Positions 16,197-24,939 of a DNA stretch of 64,000 nt are shown here, one piece after another. The stretch is from contig JAJFLB010000046.1 of NCBI GenBank assembly GCA_021772915.1, positions 1 through 64,000 of the forward strand, read 5' to 3'. The notes below the pieces were generated by a model. The model was not told where the DNA came from. It searched no databases and was given only the letters and a program-made list of their open reading frames with translations. This DNA comes from Gammaproteobacteria bacterium. GTDB lineage: Bacteria > Pseudomonadota > Gammaproteobacteria > Xanthomonadales > SZUA-36. The stretch's first letter is position 1. Each line of letters begins with the position of its first letter. Both the position numbers and the translations under genes were made by a program.

Positions 16197-17636
16197 TCAA
16201 GACCCGGCCGGGTAAATCCGGTCGTCTTGCCGGGCTTTATCACGTAAAAATTCTGTTGGTCTGAACCGCTCTCCAAATGCATCGGCGAGATCATCACACA
16301 GCGCCACAAATTGATTCATCCCCATGGTATCCACATAGGACATAACCCCACCCGTGTAGCCCGGATAACCGCAGGCCAGGGTCGAGGTCAGGTCAGCGTC
16401 GATGGAATCGATTCTGTCGTCCTGCCAGAACTCGGCTGCGGCCAGGGCCTGTATGGATAGAAAGCGTTGTTTAAGTGCTTCAACGTCGATTTGATTACCG
16501 TCCGCTTCCTGTGCCCCCGGTGTGCCGGCCATTGCCAACGGTCCCTCGGCCATGCCGGCTGCTAACGCTGCATTTTCAACCACGGCCGGTTGCAGCCCCT
16601 CGGTTAGCATTCGGGCGCCCTCATCCATGTAGGCCTGTTTACAGTGCTGGACAAAAGCGGGGTCGCTTTTTTCGACGCAAAATTTGCGTTGCCGCTTGTT
16701 GATAAAGGCCGTGCGAACAATATTACGCGCCACTGGATCTCGGGTCAGTGCAGAATACTCACGTGTCTCGATTTTCAGACCGGCGTCGATCGAATTGACG
16801 GTCGTGCCGTTGAACAGGCACCTCAGCGCAGCGATGGGTGCCGGGTAGTTATGCCGATACCTGGCGCTTATCTTTGCGGTGGAAACCTGGAACAGCCGCC
16901 CGATATTCATATCGTTGAGCTTGGCACCACCCGGGATTCTGAAACCCCGCCGGTCCCAGGGCTGCTCCGTGAAGCCTTTTTCCAGGACCCACCGTTCGGC
17001 TTCTCCCAACAGGTCATCGGCGGTCGCGAGCTGGTCAATAAAGCCCAGTTCAAGTGCTGTGCCAGGGGCCACATGGCGTCCCGACAGGATCAACGATGAC
17101 GCTTCTTTGAGACCGATCAATCGCGGCAGCCGTTGTGTACCACCACCACCGGGCAGCAGACCCAGTTTTACTTCCGGCAAGCCGAGAAGTACCTGCGGGT
17201 CATCCAGCACCACGCGGTAATGGCATGCCAGCGCCAGTTCCAGCCCGCCGCCAAGGGCATTACCATTGATCGCCGCGGCGACCGGCTTACCACAGGTTTC
17301 GAGTTTGCGAAGTGACTCGGTAAAGGTCCGTGATTGTGTATAGGCTTCCTCAGCCGTTCGATTCATTGCGTAATAACTTACGATACGATTCAGGTCGCCG
17401 CCGGCCATGAACGAAGATTTCCCGGAATGTAAAACGGCGCCAATTGCCGCCTCGTCCGCTGCCAATTTCGCTGCCACCTCACCAAGCTCGCGATGCATCT
17501 CAGGGGTTAGTACGTTTACAGGCCGCTCCTGCACATCGATGGTAATGTAGGCTATGCCGTTGTCTCCGCGCCGGTAACGCAGGGTCGTGTAACCGGATTG
17601 GCTCTGGACAGTTTGCCCACTCATCGTTTCGCTCAT
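16197..17636 (-). CDS. FadB/FadJ-like protein lacking the NAD-binding domain
   Basis: The start is set at the ATG at 17634-17636, one base after the thiolase stop; an upstream extension would overlap thiolase by about 90 bases. The 479-residue protein begins with an enoyl-CoA hydratase domain (residues 15-210: oxyanion loops HSGKSSFMAGGDL and NGNALGGGLELALAC, then the PEVKLGLLPGGGGTQRLPRL motif). After a FadJ-like linker (GFRIPGGAKLNDMN...ARNIVRTAFINKRQRK) it goes straight to a 3-hydroxyacyl-CoA-dehydrogenase C-terminal-type domain (AYMDEGARMLTEGLQPAVVENAA onward). The Rossmann domain with GxGxMG that normally lies between is absent. Hydratase activity is plausible; dehydrogenase activity is not. 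Confidence 0.85.
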   Translation of the reverse strand: MSETMSGQTVQSQSGYTTLRYRRGDNGIAYITIDVQERPVNVLTPEMHRELGEVAAKLAADEAAIGAVLHSGKSSFMAGGDLNRIVSYYAMNRTAEEAYTQSRTFTESLRKLETCGKPVAAAINGNALGGGLELALACHYRVVLDDPQVLLGLPEVKLGLLPGGGGTQRLPRLIGLKEASSLILSGRHVAPGTALELGFIDQLATADDLLGEAERWVLEKGFTEQPWDRRGFRIPGGAKLNDMNIGRLFQVSTAKISARYRHNYPAPIAALRCLFNGTTVNSIDAGLKIETREYSALTRDPVARNIVRTAFINKRQRKFCVEKSDPAFVQHCKQAYMDEGARMLTEGLQPAVVENAALAAGMAEGPLAMAGTPGAQEADGNQIDVEALKQRFLSIQALAAAEFWQDDRIDSIDADLTSTLACGYPGYTGGVMSYVDTMGMNQFVALCDDLADAFGERFRPTEFLRDKARQDDRIYPAGS

Positions 17637-17637
17637 G

Positions 17638-18843
17638 TCAAAGCCTCTCGATGATGGTCGCGGTACCCATACCAGCGCCCACACAAAGGTTAACCAAGGC
17701 TGTACCCAGACCGCGCCGTTCCAGCTCATCCAGTACCGTGCCGAGGATCATGACCCCGGTTGCACCAATAGGGTGCCCCATGGCGATTGCACCTCCGTTA
17801 ACGTTGATCTGCTCGTGTGGAATGTCCATTTCCTCCATGAATAGAAGTACCACCGAGGCAAAGGCCTCATTTAGCTCAAACAGGTCAATGTCGGAACGCT
17901 GCATGCCGGCTTTGTCCAGTGCCACGCGGGCCGACGGGGTAGGGCCGGTCAGCATCAGGGTGGGGTCCGTGCCCACTGACGCACAGGCCCGAATCCGTGC
18001 GCGTGGATTCAAGCCGAGTCGCTTTCCCATTTCGGCCGAGCCGATCAAGGCACCGCCGGCCCCGTCGACTATTCCGCTGGAATTGCCGGCCGTGTGAACA
18101 TGCTCGATCTGACCCAGTTGTGGAAACTTCAGAATGGCCTGTTGATCAAACCCCATCTCGCCAAGACCGGTGAAAACGGCGGGCAGCTTTGCCAGTGATT
18201 CAACCGTTGTTGAAGGCCGTATGGCTTCATCCTTACTCAGTAACGGCAGCTTGATTTCGTCGACGACCGGAATTACCGAAGCACCAAAGTGACCATCCCG
18301 CCAGGCCGCTGCAGCGCGACGTTGGCTTTCCGCTGCGTAGGCATCGACTTCCTTTCTGGTGTGGCCGTTCAGGGTCGCGATCAAGTCGGCTGAGATACCC
18401 TGCGGCACGAAATAGATTTTGTAAGCCAGCGACGGGTCAGATGACCAGGCCCCCCCTGATGAGCCAATGGGTATACGTGACATGCTCTCGACACCACAAC
18501 CAATGACCAGTTCGCACTGACCGGAAATCACTTTGGCTGCCGCCAGGTTGACAGCCTCCAGCCCGGAAGAGCAAAAACGATGGATCTGCTGACCGGGTAC
18601 CGTCGAGGCATAGTCTGCCGCCAATACTGCACTACGTCCGATAGCGCTACCCTGTTCACCAATGGGTGAGCCGCAACCCGCGATCACGTCTTCCACCAGG
18701 GCGGTATCCAACTCGTTTCTGTCTTTGAGTGCGGCCAGGACCTGTGCCAGGAGGTTCACAGGTGAAACGGTGTGCAAGGCACCATCGGGGCGTCCTTTAC
18801 CGCGGGGGGTCCTTACGTGGTCAAAAATGTAGGCTTCAGTCAC
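17638..18843 (-). CDS. acetyl-CoA C-acyltransferase (thiolase)
   Basis: A 401-residue thiolase II-type enzyme that cleaves 3-oxoacyl-CoA with CoA, the last step of beta-oxidation. The nucleophile is Cys91 in HRFCSSGLEAVNLA. The C-terminal catalytic elements are NVNGGAIAMGHPIGATGVM (His near 354) and LCVGAGMGTATIIERL (Cys near 388). It forms a two-gene unit with the FadB-like gene, one base apart, in the order usual for fadA/fadB sets though reversed relative to E. coli. The promoter should lie in the 18844-19076 divergent region. Confidence 0.94.
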   Translation of the reverse strand: MTEAYIFDHVRTPRGKGRPDGALHTVSPVNLLAQVLAALKDRNELDTALVEDVIAGCGSPIGEQGSAIGRSAVLAADYASTVPGQQIHRFCSSGLEAVNLAAAKVISGQCELVIGCGVESMSRIPIGSSGGAWSSDPSLAYKIYFVPQGISADLIATLNGHTRKEVDAYAAESQRRAAAAWRDGHFGASVIPVVDEIKLPLLSKDEAIRPSTTVESLAKLPAVFTGLGEMGFDQQAILKFPQLGQIEHVHTAGNSSGIVDGAGGALIGSAEMGKRLGLNPRARIRACASVGTDPTLMLTGPTPSARVALDKAGMQRSDIDLFELNEAFASVVLLFMEEMDIPHEQINVNGGAIAMGHPIGATGVMILGTVLDELERRGLGTALVNLCVGAGMGTATIIERL

Positions 18844-18971
18844 CGGTTTTGCTCATTGGTTTCCTGTTCGTCTTCCACCAAAAATTCTTGGCGGAAAACT
18901 CATCAACTGGATAAAAAATTATTGGCTTGCAAGTAATCGGGTACGTTATCATAGAATTTGTATTTAATTCA

Positions 18972-18988
18972 AAAACTATAACAGTTTT
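18972..18988. promoter_or_regulatory. candidate operator dyad AAAACT-N5-AGTTTT
   Basis: A perfect 6-bp dyad with a 5-base spacer (ATAAC) in the 230-bp divergent region between the thiolase and SDR genes. AT-rich surroundings suggest promoters here. Regulator unknown. Confidence 0.35.
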
Positions 18989-19016
18989 GACCAATCTGTT
19001 CCTGTAAATCTGGTGC

Positions 19017-19038
19017 TTACCTGACCTCGGTCAGGTAA
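19017..19038. promoter_or_regulatory. candidate operator, 10-bp perfect dyad
   Basis: TTACCTGACC and GGTCAGGTAA flank a two-base centre, 38 bases upstream of the SDR start at 19077. The near-perfect 22-base symmetry is typical of a TetR- or GntR-type binding site and would sit at or just after the promoter of the rightward gene. Confidence 0.5.
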
Positions 19039-19076
19039 CATCAAAGGTTCAGGAGCACCTCTGTAAGGACCAGGTG

Positions 19077-19841
19077 ATGGAGCTAAGAGACAAAGTATGT
19101 GTGGTCACGGGCGGGGCATCCGGCCTGGGCCGCGCGACGGTGGAGAGATTTGTAGAAGACGGTGCGAAAGTGGCCATCTTCGAACTCAATGAGGAACAGG
19201 GGTCGGCACTTGCGGACAGTCTCGGTAGCGACGTTTGTTCTTACCCGGTCAATATCGCCAACGATGATGATATCAGTGCGGCGATCGAAGGTGTAATGAG
19301 CAGGTTCGGGGCCATCCACGTTTGTGTCAATTGCGCAGGTCGCGGTGGTGGTGCCACCAAGACACTGGGCAGGAAGGGTCGTTTTCCCATGGACTTGTTC
19401 AGGGATGTCATCAACATCAACCTGGTCGGCACCTTCAGTGTTTTGAGCCAGGTCGCTGAGAAAATGGCAGACAATGACCCTGATGCAAACGGCGAGCGGG
19501 GTGTCATTATCAACACCTCGTCCATTGCCGCCTTCGAGGGTCAGAAAGGTCAGGTTGCCTATGCCGCCAGTAAGGCCGGGTTGGTGGGTATTACACTGCC
19601 GATTGCACGTGACCTGTCCTACTACGGCATCCGTGTGGTCACTGTCGCCCCGGGTGTGTTTGATACACCCATTCTGAAAGGCCTGCCACCGGCGGCCAAG
19701 GAGTCTCTGGCCAAAAGCATTCCCAATCCAGCCAGATTGGGTGCTCCTGGTGACTTTTCCGCACTGGCGAAGCACATTGTCAATAATAGCTATATCAACG
19801 GTGAAACCATCCGCCTGGACGCAGCACTGCGGATGTCATAA
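19077..19841 (+). CDS. SDR, 17-beta-HSD10-like 3-hydroxyacyl-CoA dehydrogenase
   Basis: A 254-residue SDR starting at the ATG at 19077 (a GTG just before is in frame). It has the TGGASGLGRATVERF nucleotide loop, FELNEEQG with the acidic residue for NAD, NCAGRGGGATKTLGRKG, the catalytic NTSSIAAFEGQKGQVAYAASK (Ser...Tyr-x-x-x-Lys) and the PGVFDTPILKGLP loop. This set is diagnostic of the HSD17B10/type II 3-hydroxyacyl-CoA dehydrogenase subgroup, which oxidises 3-hydroxyacyl-CoA and some hydroxysteroids with NAD+. It is divergent from the thiolase/FadB-like operon, which lacks an NAD domain of its own, so it could complete that beta-oxidation spiral. Confidence 0.9.
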   Translation: MELRDKVCVVTGGASGLGRATVERFVEDGAKVAIFELNEEQGSALADSLGSDVCSYPVNIANDDDISAAIEGVMSRFGAIHVCVNCAGRGGGATKTLGRKGRFPMDLFRDVININLVGTFSVLSQVAEKMADNDPDANGERGVIINTSSIAAFEGQKGQVAYAASKAGLVGITLPIARDLSYYGIRVVTVAPGVFDTPILKGLPPAAKESLAKSIPNPARLGAPGDFSALAKHIVNNSYINGETIRLDAALRMS

Positions 19842-19866
19842 TGGTCCACCCCTTCCGGATTAAGCG

Positions 19867-19887
19867 AGACAATAGTGCGTATTGTCT
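19867..19887. terminator. candidate bidirectional terminator hairpin
   Basis: AGACAATA and TATTGTCT form a perfect 8-bp stem with a five-base loop between the convergent SDR (ends 19841) and flavoprotein (ends 19891) genes. There is no long T-run and the stem is AT-rich, so strength is uncertain. Confidence 0.4.
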
Positions 19888-19890
19888 ATT

Positions 19891-21282
19891 TCAATAGCGC
19901 CAGGTTTCCTCGTAACCGTCCAGCCGTCTGCCCAGGTAGTCCTCGACACAGGTGAGCGCTGCCCGGGCTGCCCGGTCAACACCGATGCCCCGGCTCTTGA
20001 AAGTCTCGGAGGCGAAATACAATCCAGGTATATTTGGAGCGCGCCAATGGGGGCGATAGGATCCGACCAGGCAAGGTTTCTGGATCACGCCGAAGCCTGG
20101 ATCAAAAACCAGCGTGCGACGTCGCCAGATTGGGTTCTTCAAGCCGGGATACATGATGCCCATACCTTCCTCGAATTTGTCGAAGGTTTCCCTGACGTAT
20201 TCCTTGTCACTCGCCTTGCTGCCGGGGATAACACCACCCATGACGTGCAGGTGCTGGCCTTCCGGTGCGGTACTCGGATCCATATTTGACTGGGTGAAGA
20301 AGAAACCGGGCAAGCCGGCAACCGGATCGTGAACCCAGGTTGAGAGTTCCTGGGGAGCGTATTGGTAAACCGGCTCCTCGGTCGCAATGTAAAGCCCGAG
20401 CCATGAAACACGGTATTTGTCCTGCGCTAGGTGTTTGATCTGACCGGTGTACCAGTTTGGCAGATCGTTTTCCGGGATAACATTCAACACGTTCCATACC
20501 GGCAACGTGGAAATCACACAACCGGTCTCTACGAATTCTACCTCAGCAGTTTCCTTGCTGTTGATGATCGGGTCACGTGGTATTTCAATACCCTTGATTT
20601 GCCTGTTCTCAATGACGACTCGACTCACAGAGGTGTTCATTCTTATCTCGCCACCTTTTTCACGACATGCGTCTGCGAGGTCCTGCCACAATCCATCCCA
20701 ACCCTGACCCGGCCAGCAGGAGTAAGCCGCCATGTGCTTTTCCTCATAGTGCATTTTGCGTACAAACAGATTGTCACTCGCGGAATGGTCCCAAGGTTCG
20801 TCCGTGAGACATTCAAGCACTGAAATATACTCGAACAGGTCAACGACTCCCTGGTCGTCGGTGTACTGATGAATCCAGTCACGCAGATTGCGGTCGTCCC
20901 AGCGGTCCAGTTCTTCCCACGACGTGTTAACCAACGCCTTGATGACCTTCTTTAGCTCCGTTTTGTCAGCCGCATAACGGTCGCGGATAGACCCCCATTC
21001 GAGCTTTTCATGGTCCCAGACCGGCATCTCTGCGTTGACTTTGCCATGAATCAGTTCCTTGCCCACATTCTCAAAAATCTTGGTAATCCCCGAGCCTCCA
21101 TCTTCAATCAGGTGTCCACCGATATTGACGGTAAACCCCTGGTCCTTGACGGCCAGAGCCCGCCCACCGAGATAGGGGCTTTTTTCGCAAACAAGTACGG
21201 ATTTTCCTTCCTTGGCGAGTAGCGCGCCCGCCGACAGACCGGCGGCTCCTGCGCCTATCACTACTACATCGTATCTGGCCAT
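19891..21282 (-). CDS. phytoene-desaturase-like FAD oxidoreductase
   Basis: A 463-residue flavoprotein. The dinucleotide-binding motif VVVIGAGAAGLSAGALLAKEG at residues 5-25 is followed by VCEKSPYLGGRALAVKDQGFTVNIGGH, the signature of the CrtI/amine-oxidase-like superfamily. The C-terminal FAD motif is GLYFASETFKSRGIGVDRAARAALTCVEDYLG. Members desaturate, isomerise or oxidise hydrophobic polyene, terpenoid or sterol-like substrates. It stands alone, convergent with the SDR and divergent from an acyl-CoA dehydrogenase. It is not near carotenoid synthases, so a catabolic role is more likely than pigment synthesis. The specific reaction is unknown. Confidence 0.85.
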   Translation of the reverse strand: MARYDVVVIGAGAAGLSAGALLAKEGKSVLVCEKSPYLGGRALAVKDQGFTVNIGGHLIEDGGSGITKIFENVGKELIHGKVNAEMPVWDHEKLEWGSIRDRYAADKTELKKVIKALVNTSWEELDRWDDRNLRDWIHQYTDDQGVVDLFEYISVLECLTDEPWDHSASDNLFVRKMHYEEKHMAAYSCWPGQGWDGLWQDLADACREKGGEIRMNTSVSRVVIENRQIKGIEIPRDPIINSKETAEVEFVETGCVISTLPVWNVLNVIPENDLPNWYTGQIKHLAQDKYRVSWLGLYIATEEPVYQYAPQELSTWVHDPVAGLPGFFFTQSNMDPSTAPEGQHLHVMGGVIPGSKASDKEYVRETFDKFEEGMGIMYPGLKNPIWRRRTLVFDPGFGVIQKPCLVGSYRPHWRAPNIPGLYFASETFKSRGIGVDRAARAALTCVEDYLGRRLDGYEETWRY

Positions 21283-21633
21283 ACTGATTCATCCTCAATT
21301 GCAGACATTGGTTGCTACTCGCTATAAGGGCTATATATTTGCAAGTAACAACTCTGGTGGAGTGTTAATTAAACATCTTTGGCTGTATTTTTAAAATTTA
21401 GCGTTTCAACACAAAAATATATATACCTACTGTAAATATAACGGATAAAGTGAGTTATTGAAAGTACCAGCTTTGCTAAAACAGCCATTAGTGGCTATTA
21501 TTATATGCTATTGAAGTATTATAATGAAATCCTGTCTGACCGCACACCAAGTTTGGGTTTGTGGCAACCGTTCCGCCTTGCGGGGAGGTTCGGTGAACGA
21601 GTGATCAGAAGTGACATCGACCGAGGTAAGACC
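21283..21633. promoter_or_regulatory. AT-rich divergent promoter region
   Basis: A 351-bp AT-rich gap between the leftward flavoprotein gene and the rightward acyl-CoA dehydrogenase gene. The rightward gene could be read in frame from 21505, but its residues there do not look like the family. I see promoter-like AT composition and no RNA gene, repeat or clear long dyad. Confidence 0.4.
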
Positions 21634-22797
21634 ATGAATTTTGAGTTAAGTGAAGAGCTCCAGATGTTTCGGGATTCGGTACACAAGTGGGTTGACCAGG
21701 AGTGTCCGAAGGACTGGTGTCGGGAACTGGAAAGACGTGAGCATGAGTACCCACAGGAATTGTGGGACAAACTCACCGAGGCAGGCTTTCATGGAATCGG
21801 TATAGATGAAGAATACGATGGCCTGGGTGGTGACATCATCTTTCAAGCCACGTTCATGCGCGAGTTTGCCCGCAATGCGGCCGGCCTTGGCTGGGTTTGG
21901 GGCATCACGTCTTTTTCCGGGGCCAAGTCGATCGGCTTTTACGGCTCGGAGGAACAAAAACGTGAGTTTCTGCCAAAAATGGCTGCTGGTGAACTGAAAA
22001 CTTCCATCAGTTTTTCTGAACCCGGTGGCGGAACGGATTTGCTCGGTGGCATGAAAACGAGTGCTGAAAAAGTTGATGGTGGCTGGGTCATCAACGGTGA
22101 AAAAATTTGGAGCACCGGTGCCGACAGTTCCGACTACCTGCTGTTGATCGCACGCACCGAAAAGAACGTCGAGCGAATATCTGACGGCGTTTCATTATTC
22201 TTTGTGCCCACCGGATCGGAAGGTATTACCGCCACGCCATTGCCTAAACTCGGTATGCGCGCACTCAGTTCCTGCACGGTCCTGCTGGAAGACGTTTTTG
22301 TCCCGGACAAGCTGATGCTTGGCGAAGAGGGCAAGGTTTGGAAAGACACCACCAAGACATTGAATAACGAACGCATCATGATGTCCTCCATGTGTCTCGG
22401 GATGATCGACGGCGTGCTGGAGGATGCCGTTGATTACATGAATCAACGCAGAGCGTTTGGCAAACTGATCGGTGAGTTCCAGGCCTTACAGCACACGGTT
22501 GCCGACATTGCCATGTGGCAGAAGCAGACTGAACTGATGCTGTTTAACACCGCCTGGCTACAGTCAAAGGGCCTGCCATGTGCGATGGAGGCGGCCATGA
22601 CCAAAACCATTGCCTCGGAATATGCCTGTAAAGCAGCGGATCACGGAATTTCCATCCTCGGGGGTATGGGTTACTCCGCGGAGACCGATATGCAACGTTA
22701 CTGGCGTGATGCAAGACTACTGCGCATCGGCCCCGTCAGTAACGAGATGGCCCGCAACATGATCGCGCAAGGTCTGGGGCTGCCGAGGGGATTTTAG
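21634..22797 (+). CDS. acyl-CoA dehydrogenase
   Basis: The start is set at the ATG at 21634, where the family N-terminus MNFELSEELQMFRDSVHKWV begins. The 387-residue protein has the complete fold: GFHGIGIDEEYDGLGGD, the loop TSISFSEPGGGTDLLGGMKT with VDGGWVINGEKIWSTGADSSDY, then RRAFGKLIGEFQALQHTVADIA and the C-terminal ILGGMGYSAETDMQRYWRDARLLRIGPVSNEMARN. The last block aligns with the region that places the catalytic base in short-chain-type enzymes. Reaction: FAD-dependent 2,3-desaturation of an acyl-CoA. It is monocistronic; an inverted-repeat element begins at its stop codon. Confidence 0.94.
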   Translation: MNFELSEELQMFRDSVHKWVDQECPKDWCRELERREHEYPQELWDKLTEAGFHGIGIDEEYDGLGGDIIFQATFMREFARNAAGLGWVWGITSFSGAKSIGFYGSEEQKREFLPKMAAGELKTSISFSEPGGGTDLLGGMKTSAEKVDGGWVINGEKIWSTGADSSDYLLLIARTEKNVERISDGVSLFFVPTGSEGITATPLPKLGMRALSSCTVLLEDVFVPDKLMLGEEGKVWKDTTKTLNNERIMMSSMCLGMIDGVLEDAVDYMNQRRAFGKLIGEFQALQHTVADIAMWQKQTELMLFNTAWLQSKGLPCAMEAAMTKTIASEYACKAADHGISILGGMGYSAETDMQRYWRDARLLRIGPVSNEMARNMIAQGLGLPRGF

Positions 22798-22940
22798 CCC
22801 GCATATTTCGCCAGTATCCAGACCCTGGCTGGTTCAGGCCGGTTTCTCGACCGATTCTCGGCGGCCCAGGCCGGTTTCTCGACCGATTCTCGGTCTCACC
22901 TTCTCTCACCTTCTTCTGGATACTGGTGAAATATGCGGGC
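22797..22940. repeat. 144-bp inverted-repeat element with internal tandem copy
   Basis: The ends 22797-22822 and 22915-22940 are reverse complements over 26 bases with one G/A difference (GCCCGCATATTTC...). Between them a 27-base unit beginning CAGGCCGGTTTCTCGACC occurs twice in tandem. The element starts at the last base of the acyl-CoA dehydrogenase stop codon and could form a long hairpin that also terminates transcription. No coding capacity. Confidence 0.75.
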
Positions 22941-22984
22941 TCGTGCAATAGGTCAGCTGCCTGAATGCATCGCAGGACTTAAAG

Positions 22985-23186
22985 TTCAATCGGTGGCTTG
23001 CCTGTTTGGGTGACCTCGAAGCGCCGAACAGACGGGCCGTTTAGGGGAGAAATGGACAGGATGTCCATTTCAGGCCGCCCAGGGCAGGATGCCCTGTAAG
23101 GCCGGCCCCGTCCAAACGGTACTAATGTGAGGGCAGCCCGAAGGGCCGCTGAGCCGGGAACCCAAACAGGCAAGCCACCGGTTGAA
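22985..23186. repeat. 202-bp inverted-repeat element with internal hairpins
   Basis: Arms 22985-23011 and 23160-23186 match as reverse complements at 26 of 27 positions (TTCAATCGGTGGCTTGCCTG and on). Inside are smaller hairpins, AAATGGACAGGATGTCCATTT-like and CAGGGCAGGATGCCCTG, both with an AGGATG-type centre. It looks like a dispersed intergenic repeat, not a gene. Together with the preceding element it fills the 450-base gap before the IpdB-like gene's stop. Confidence 0.75.
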
Positions 23187-23248
23187 CCCCACCTGAGGTC
23201 CAAGCAGTCGACCTCAAGCCGTGCAGTCAACCATTTCGGACCTAACAG

Positions 23249-24040
23249 CTAGGGTGTAAATTCACGCAGCCGTTCCGAAGTCGGGTCCACTTCTTCACGC
23301 AGGATTCTCAGCTCTTCATCCAAGGGCGCATCGGTGATTGCGATTTCACCATCTGGCAACACGAGTTCGAAGCCGGTGGCCTCGCGGACCTGATCCAGAC
23401 TCACCCCAGGGTGCAGACTTCTGATCTGCATGGACCTGGACTCGAGATTGAAATCCATGACACAAAGGTTTGTAACACATAATTGAGGTCCGCCGGGAAG
23501 ACCCAAGTCTGCGCGGTGGTTGCCACCGTCACCCCAGCCGATACCGGAACGAAAATCCAGTTTTTCCACGAATATTCTGGGGTTATGTGTCGTGCTCCAC
23601 AAGTAGATACGTGGGATCATGCAACCCAGGTCCGCCATGCCGCCACCACCGGGTAAACGCACCTTTGGCGTGTCGTAGGGGCCGATCACTGAGTTGTTGA
23701 CGTTTCCAAACCGGTCAATCTGAGCCCCGCGAAAGGCAAATGTATTGTAGTGCCCACCCTGTGCGTACGCCCAAAAATCAAAGGGCGAGTTGGCCAACAT
23801 GGCTGCGCCATCCCAGATTGAATCCGACAGGGTTGACTCTCCGAGCTGTGCAGGTTCGGCGTCTATGGCGATGGATGAAGCCGCCCACACCAGCTCTGGC
23901 GCATGGGTTTTGCGCGCCAGCAGGTAGGCACATACCGGAATAAACGAAACCGCACCGTTAAATGCCCGTGTCGTGTTGTCGAATGCCCTGGCCAGGGTGA
24001 CCACCATTAACTCATCAATGGAATAGGTCCCGGGATTCAC
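23249..24040 (-). CDS. IpdB-like CoA-transferase/hydrolase, beta subunit
   Basis: A 263-residue class I CoA-transferase beta-subunit homologue of the IpdB type. It starts DELMVVTLARAFDN, continues with NGAVSFIPVCAYLLARKTHAPELVWAASS, the AQIDRFGNVNNSVIGPY motif and VRLPGGGGMADLG, and closes with LHPGVSLDQVREATGFELVLP. In mycobacterial and proteobacterial steroid degradation IpdAB opens the last carbocycle of a CoA-linked ring intermediate by hydrolysis instead of transferring CoA. Which activity this one has is not decided here. GTG start overlapping the alpha-subunit stop (GTGA). Last gene of the eleven-gene operon. A second pair lies at 43.5-45.2 kb. Confidence 0.88.
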   Translation of the reverse strand: MNPGTYSIDELMVVTLARAFDNTTRAFNGAVSFIPVCAYLLARKTHAPELVWAASSIAIDAEPAQLGESTLSDSIWDGAAMLANSPFDFWAYAQGGHYNTFAFRGAQIDRFGNVNNSVIGPYDTPKVRLPGGGGMADLGCMIPRIYLWSTTHNPRIFVEKLDFRSGIGWGDGGNHRADLGLPGGPQLCVTNLCVMDFNLESRSMQIRSLHPGVSLDQVREATGFELVLPDGEIAITDAPLDEELRILREEVDPTSERLREFTP

Positions 24041-24927
24041 GTGGAGGTTCTGCGAATTCGCATGAGTGTGCTGGTGCCGCCTTGTGCGCCCATGAACTCA
24101 GTGTGTGAGACGGGTCCCGTTATACGTTGCTCCCAGAATTCCCCGAACTTTTCCGGTTGGGCTGCGGCCTTCGAGTAGACATCGTAGAACTCCGTGTCGT
24201 GCGTGTATTCGGGAAAACATGAATTTGGATAAGCCCCCCAGGGTATCTCAACAATGGCGTCCACCATGAACCTTGGATAAGTGGTTCGATGCGGCTCAGC
24301 AAGGAAATCTCTGTGCGAGATGATTCTTTCAGTACTTACGATGGTGGTTTCCGCCGCGTTCACTATTTCGTTGTCCATCCATACCAGCTTTGGATTGACG
24401 CGGACATTACCCAGGGAATCTGCTTCATTTGCATGCACCAGTGCGACATCCACGGGCAACGGTGTGCATGCGATGTAGGACTCTCCACTCACCTGGTCAA
24501 CCTCAAGACGGGTGGTGTCGGGGTGTAGCTTGATGACATCGGTGCCCAGACCGGCCTTGGTGGGTATAAATGGTACGTGGGTTGCGGCGGCCCTCAAGCG
24601 GGCGATCAACAGGTACTCGGAGTATTCTTCCAGTTCACAGCTGCCGGCTTCAACGGCTTTACGGAAGTTCGGTGCCAAACCCATTCCTTCAAAACTGACA
24701 AGGCCGGAGACCACGCGGCGTACACAACCACCAGCGATCAACCAGTCCACGCCCAACCCATTGACGATCGCCACCACAACCAGGTCTTTCTTGCCCTGGC
24801 GCACCAGTTCACGCACCAGCGCCATGGGTGTTGAGTTCATGGACAGGCCACCCAGTGCGATGGTGGCGCCGTCCGGTACCCGTGCTATGGCCTCTTCAAT
24901 ACTGCTTGTCTTTTTCATTCGGGACAC
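24037..24927 (-). CDS. IpdA-like CoA-transferase/hydrolase, alpha subunit
   Basis: A 296-residue alpha subunit of the glutaconate-CoA-transferase/IpdA family. Recognisable blocks are VPDGATIALGGLSMNSTPMALVRELVRQG, the middle FIPTKAGLGTDVIKLHPDT, and VDVALVHANEADSLGNVRVNPKLVW, then GGYP-like PWGAYPNSCFPEYTHDTEFY. It pairs with the beta subunit encoded next. The GTG at 24927 is preferred because a GGGAG site lies six bases before it; the ATG at 24918 is possible. The gene follows the LLM oxidoreductase by 12 bases in the same operon. Confidence 0.88.
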   Translation of the reverse strand: MSRMKKTSSIEEAIARVPDGATIALGGLSMNSTPMALVRELVRQGKKDLVVVAIVNGLGVDWLIAGGCVRRVVSGLVSFEGMGLAPNFRKAVEAGSCELEEYSEYLLIARLRAAATHVPFIPTKAGLGTDVIKLHPDTTRLEVDQVSGESYIACTPLPVDVALVHANEADSLGNVRVNPKLVWMDNEIVNAAETTIVSTERIISHRDFLAEPHRTTYPRFMVDAIVEIPWGAYPNSCFPEYTHDTEFYDVYSKAAAQPEKFGEFWEQRITGPVSHTEFMGAQGGTSTLMRIRRTST

Positions 24928-24939
24928 CGGGTTCTCCCA

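Noticed and set aside
17637-17729. Longer start for the FadB-like protein
   Set aside because: It would overlap the thiolase gene; the ATG at 17636 is one base after the thiolase stop and begins the family N-terminus.
22830-22895. Tandem 27-base repeats considered as a CRISPR array
   Set aside because: Only two copies, almost no spacer, and they lie inside a larger inverted-repeat element; no cas genes nearby.
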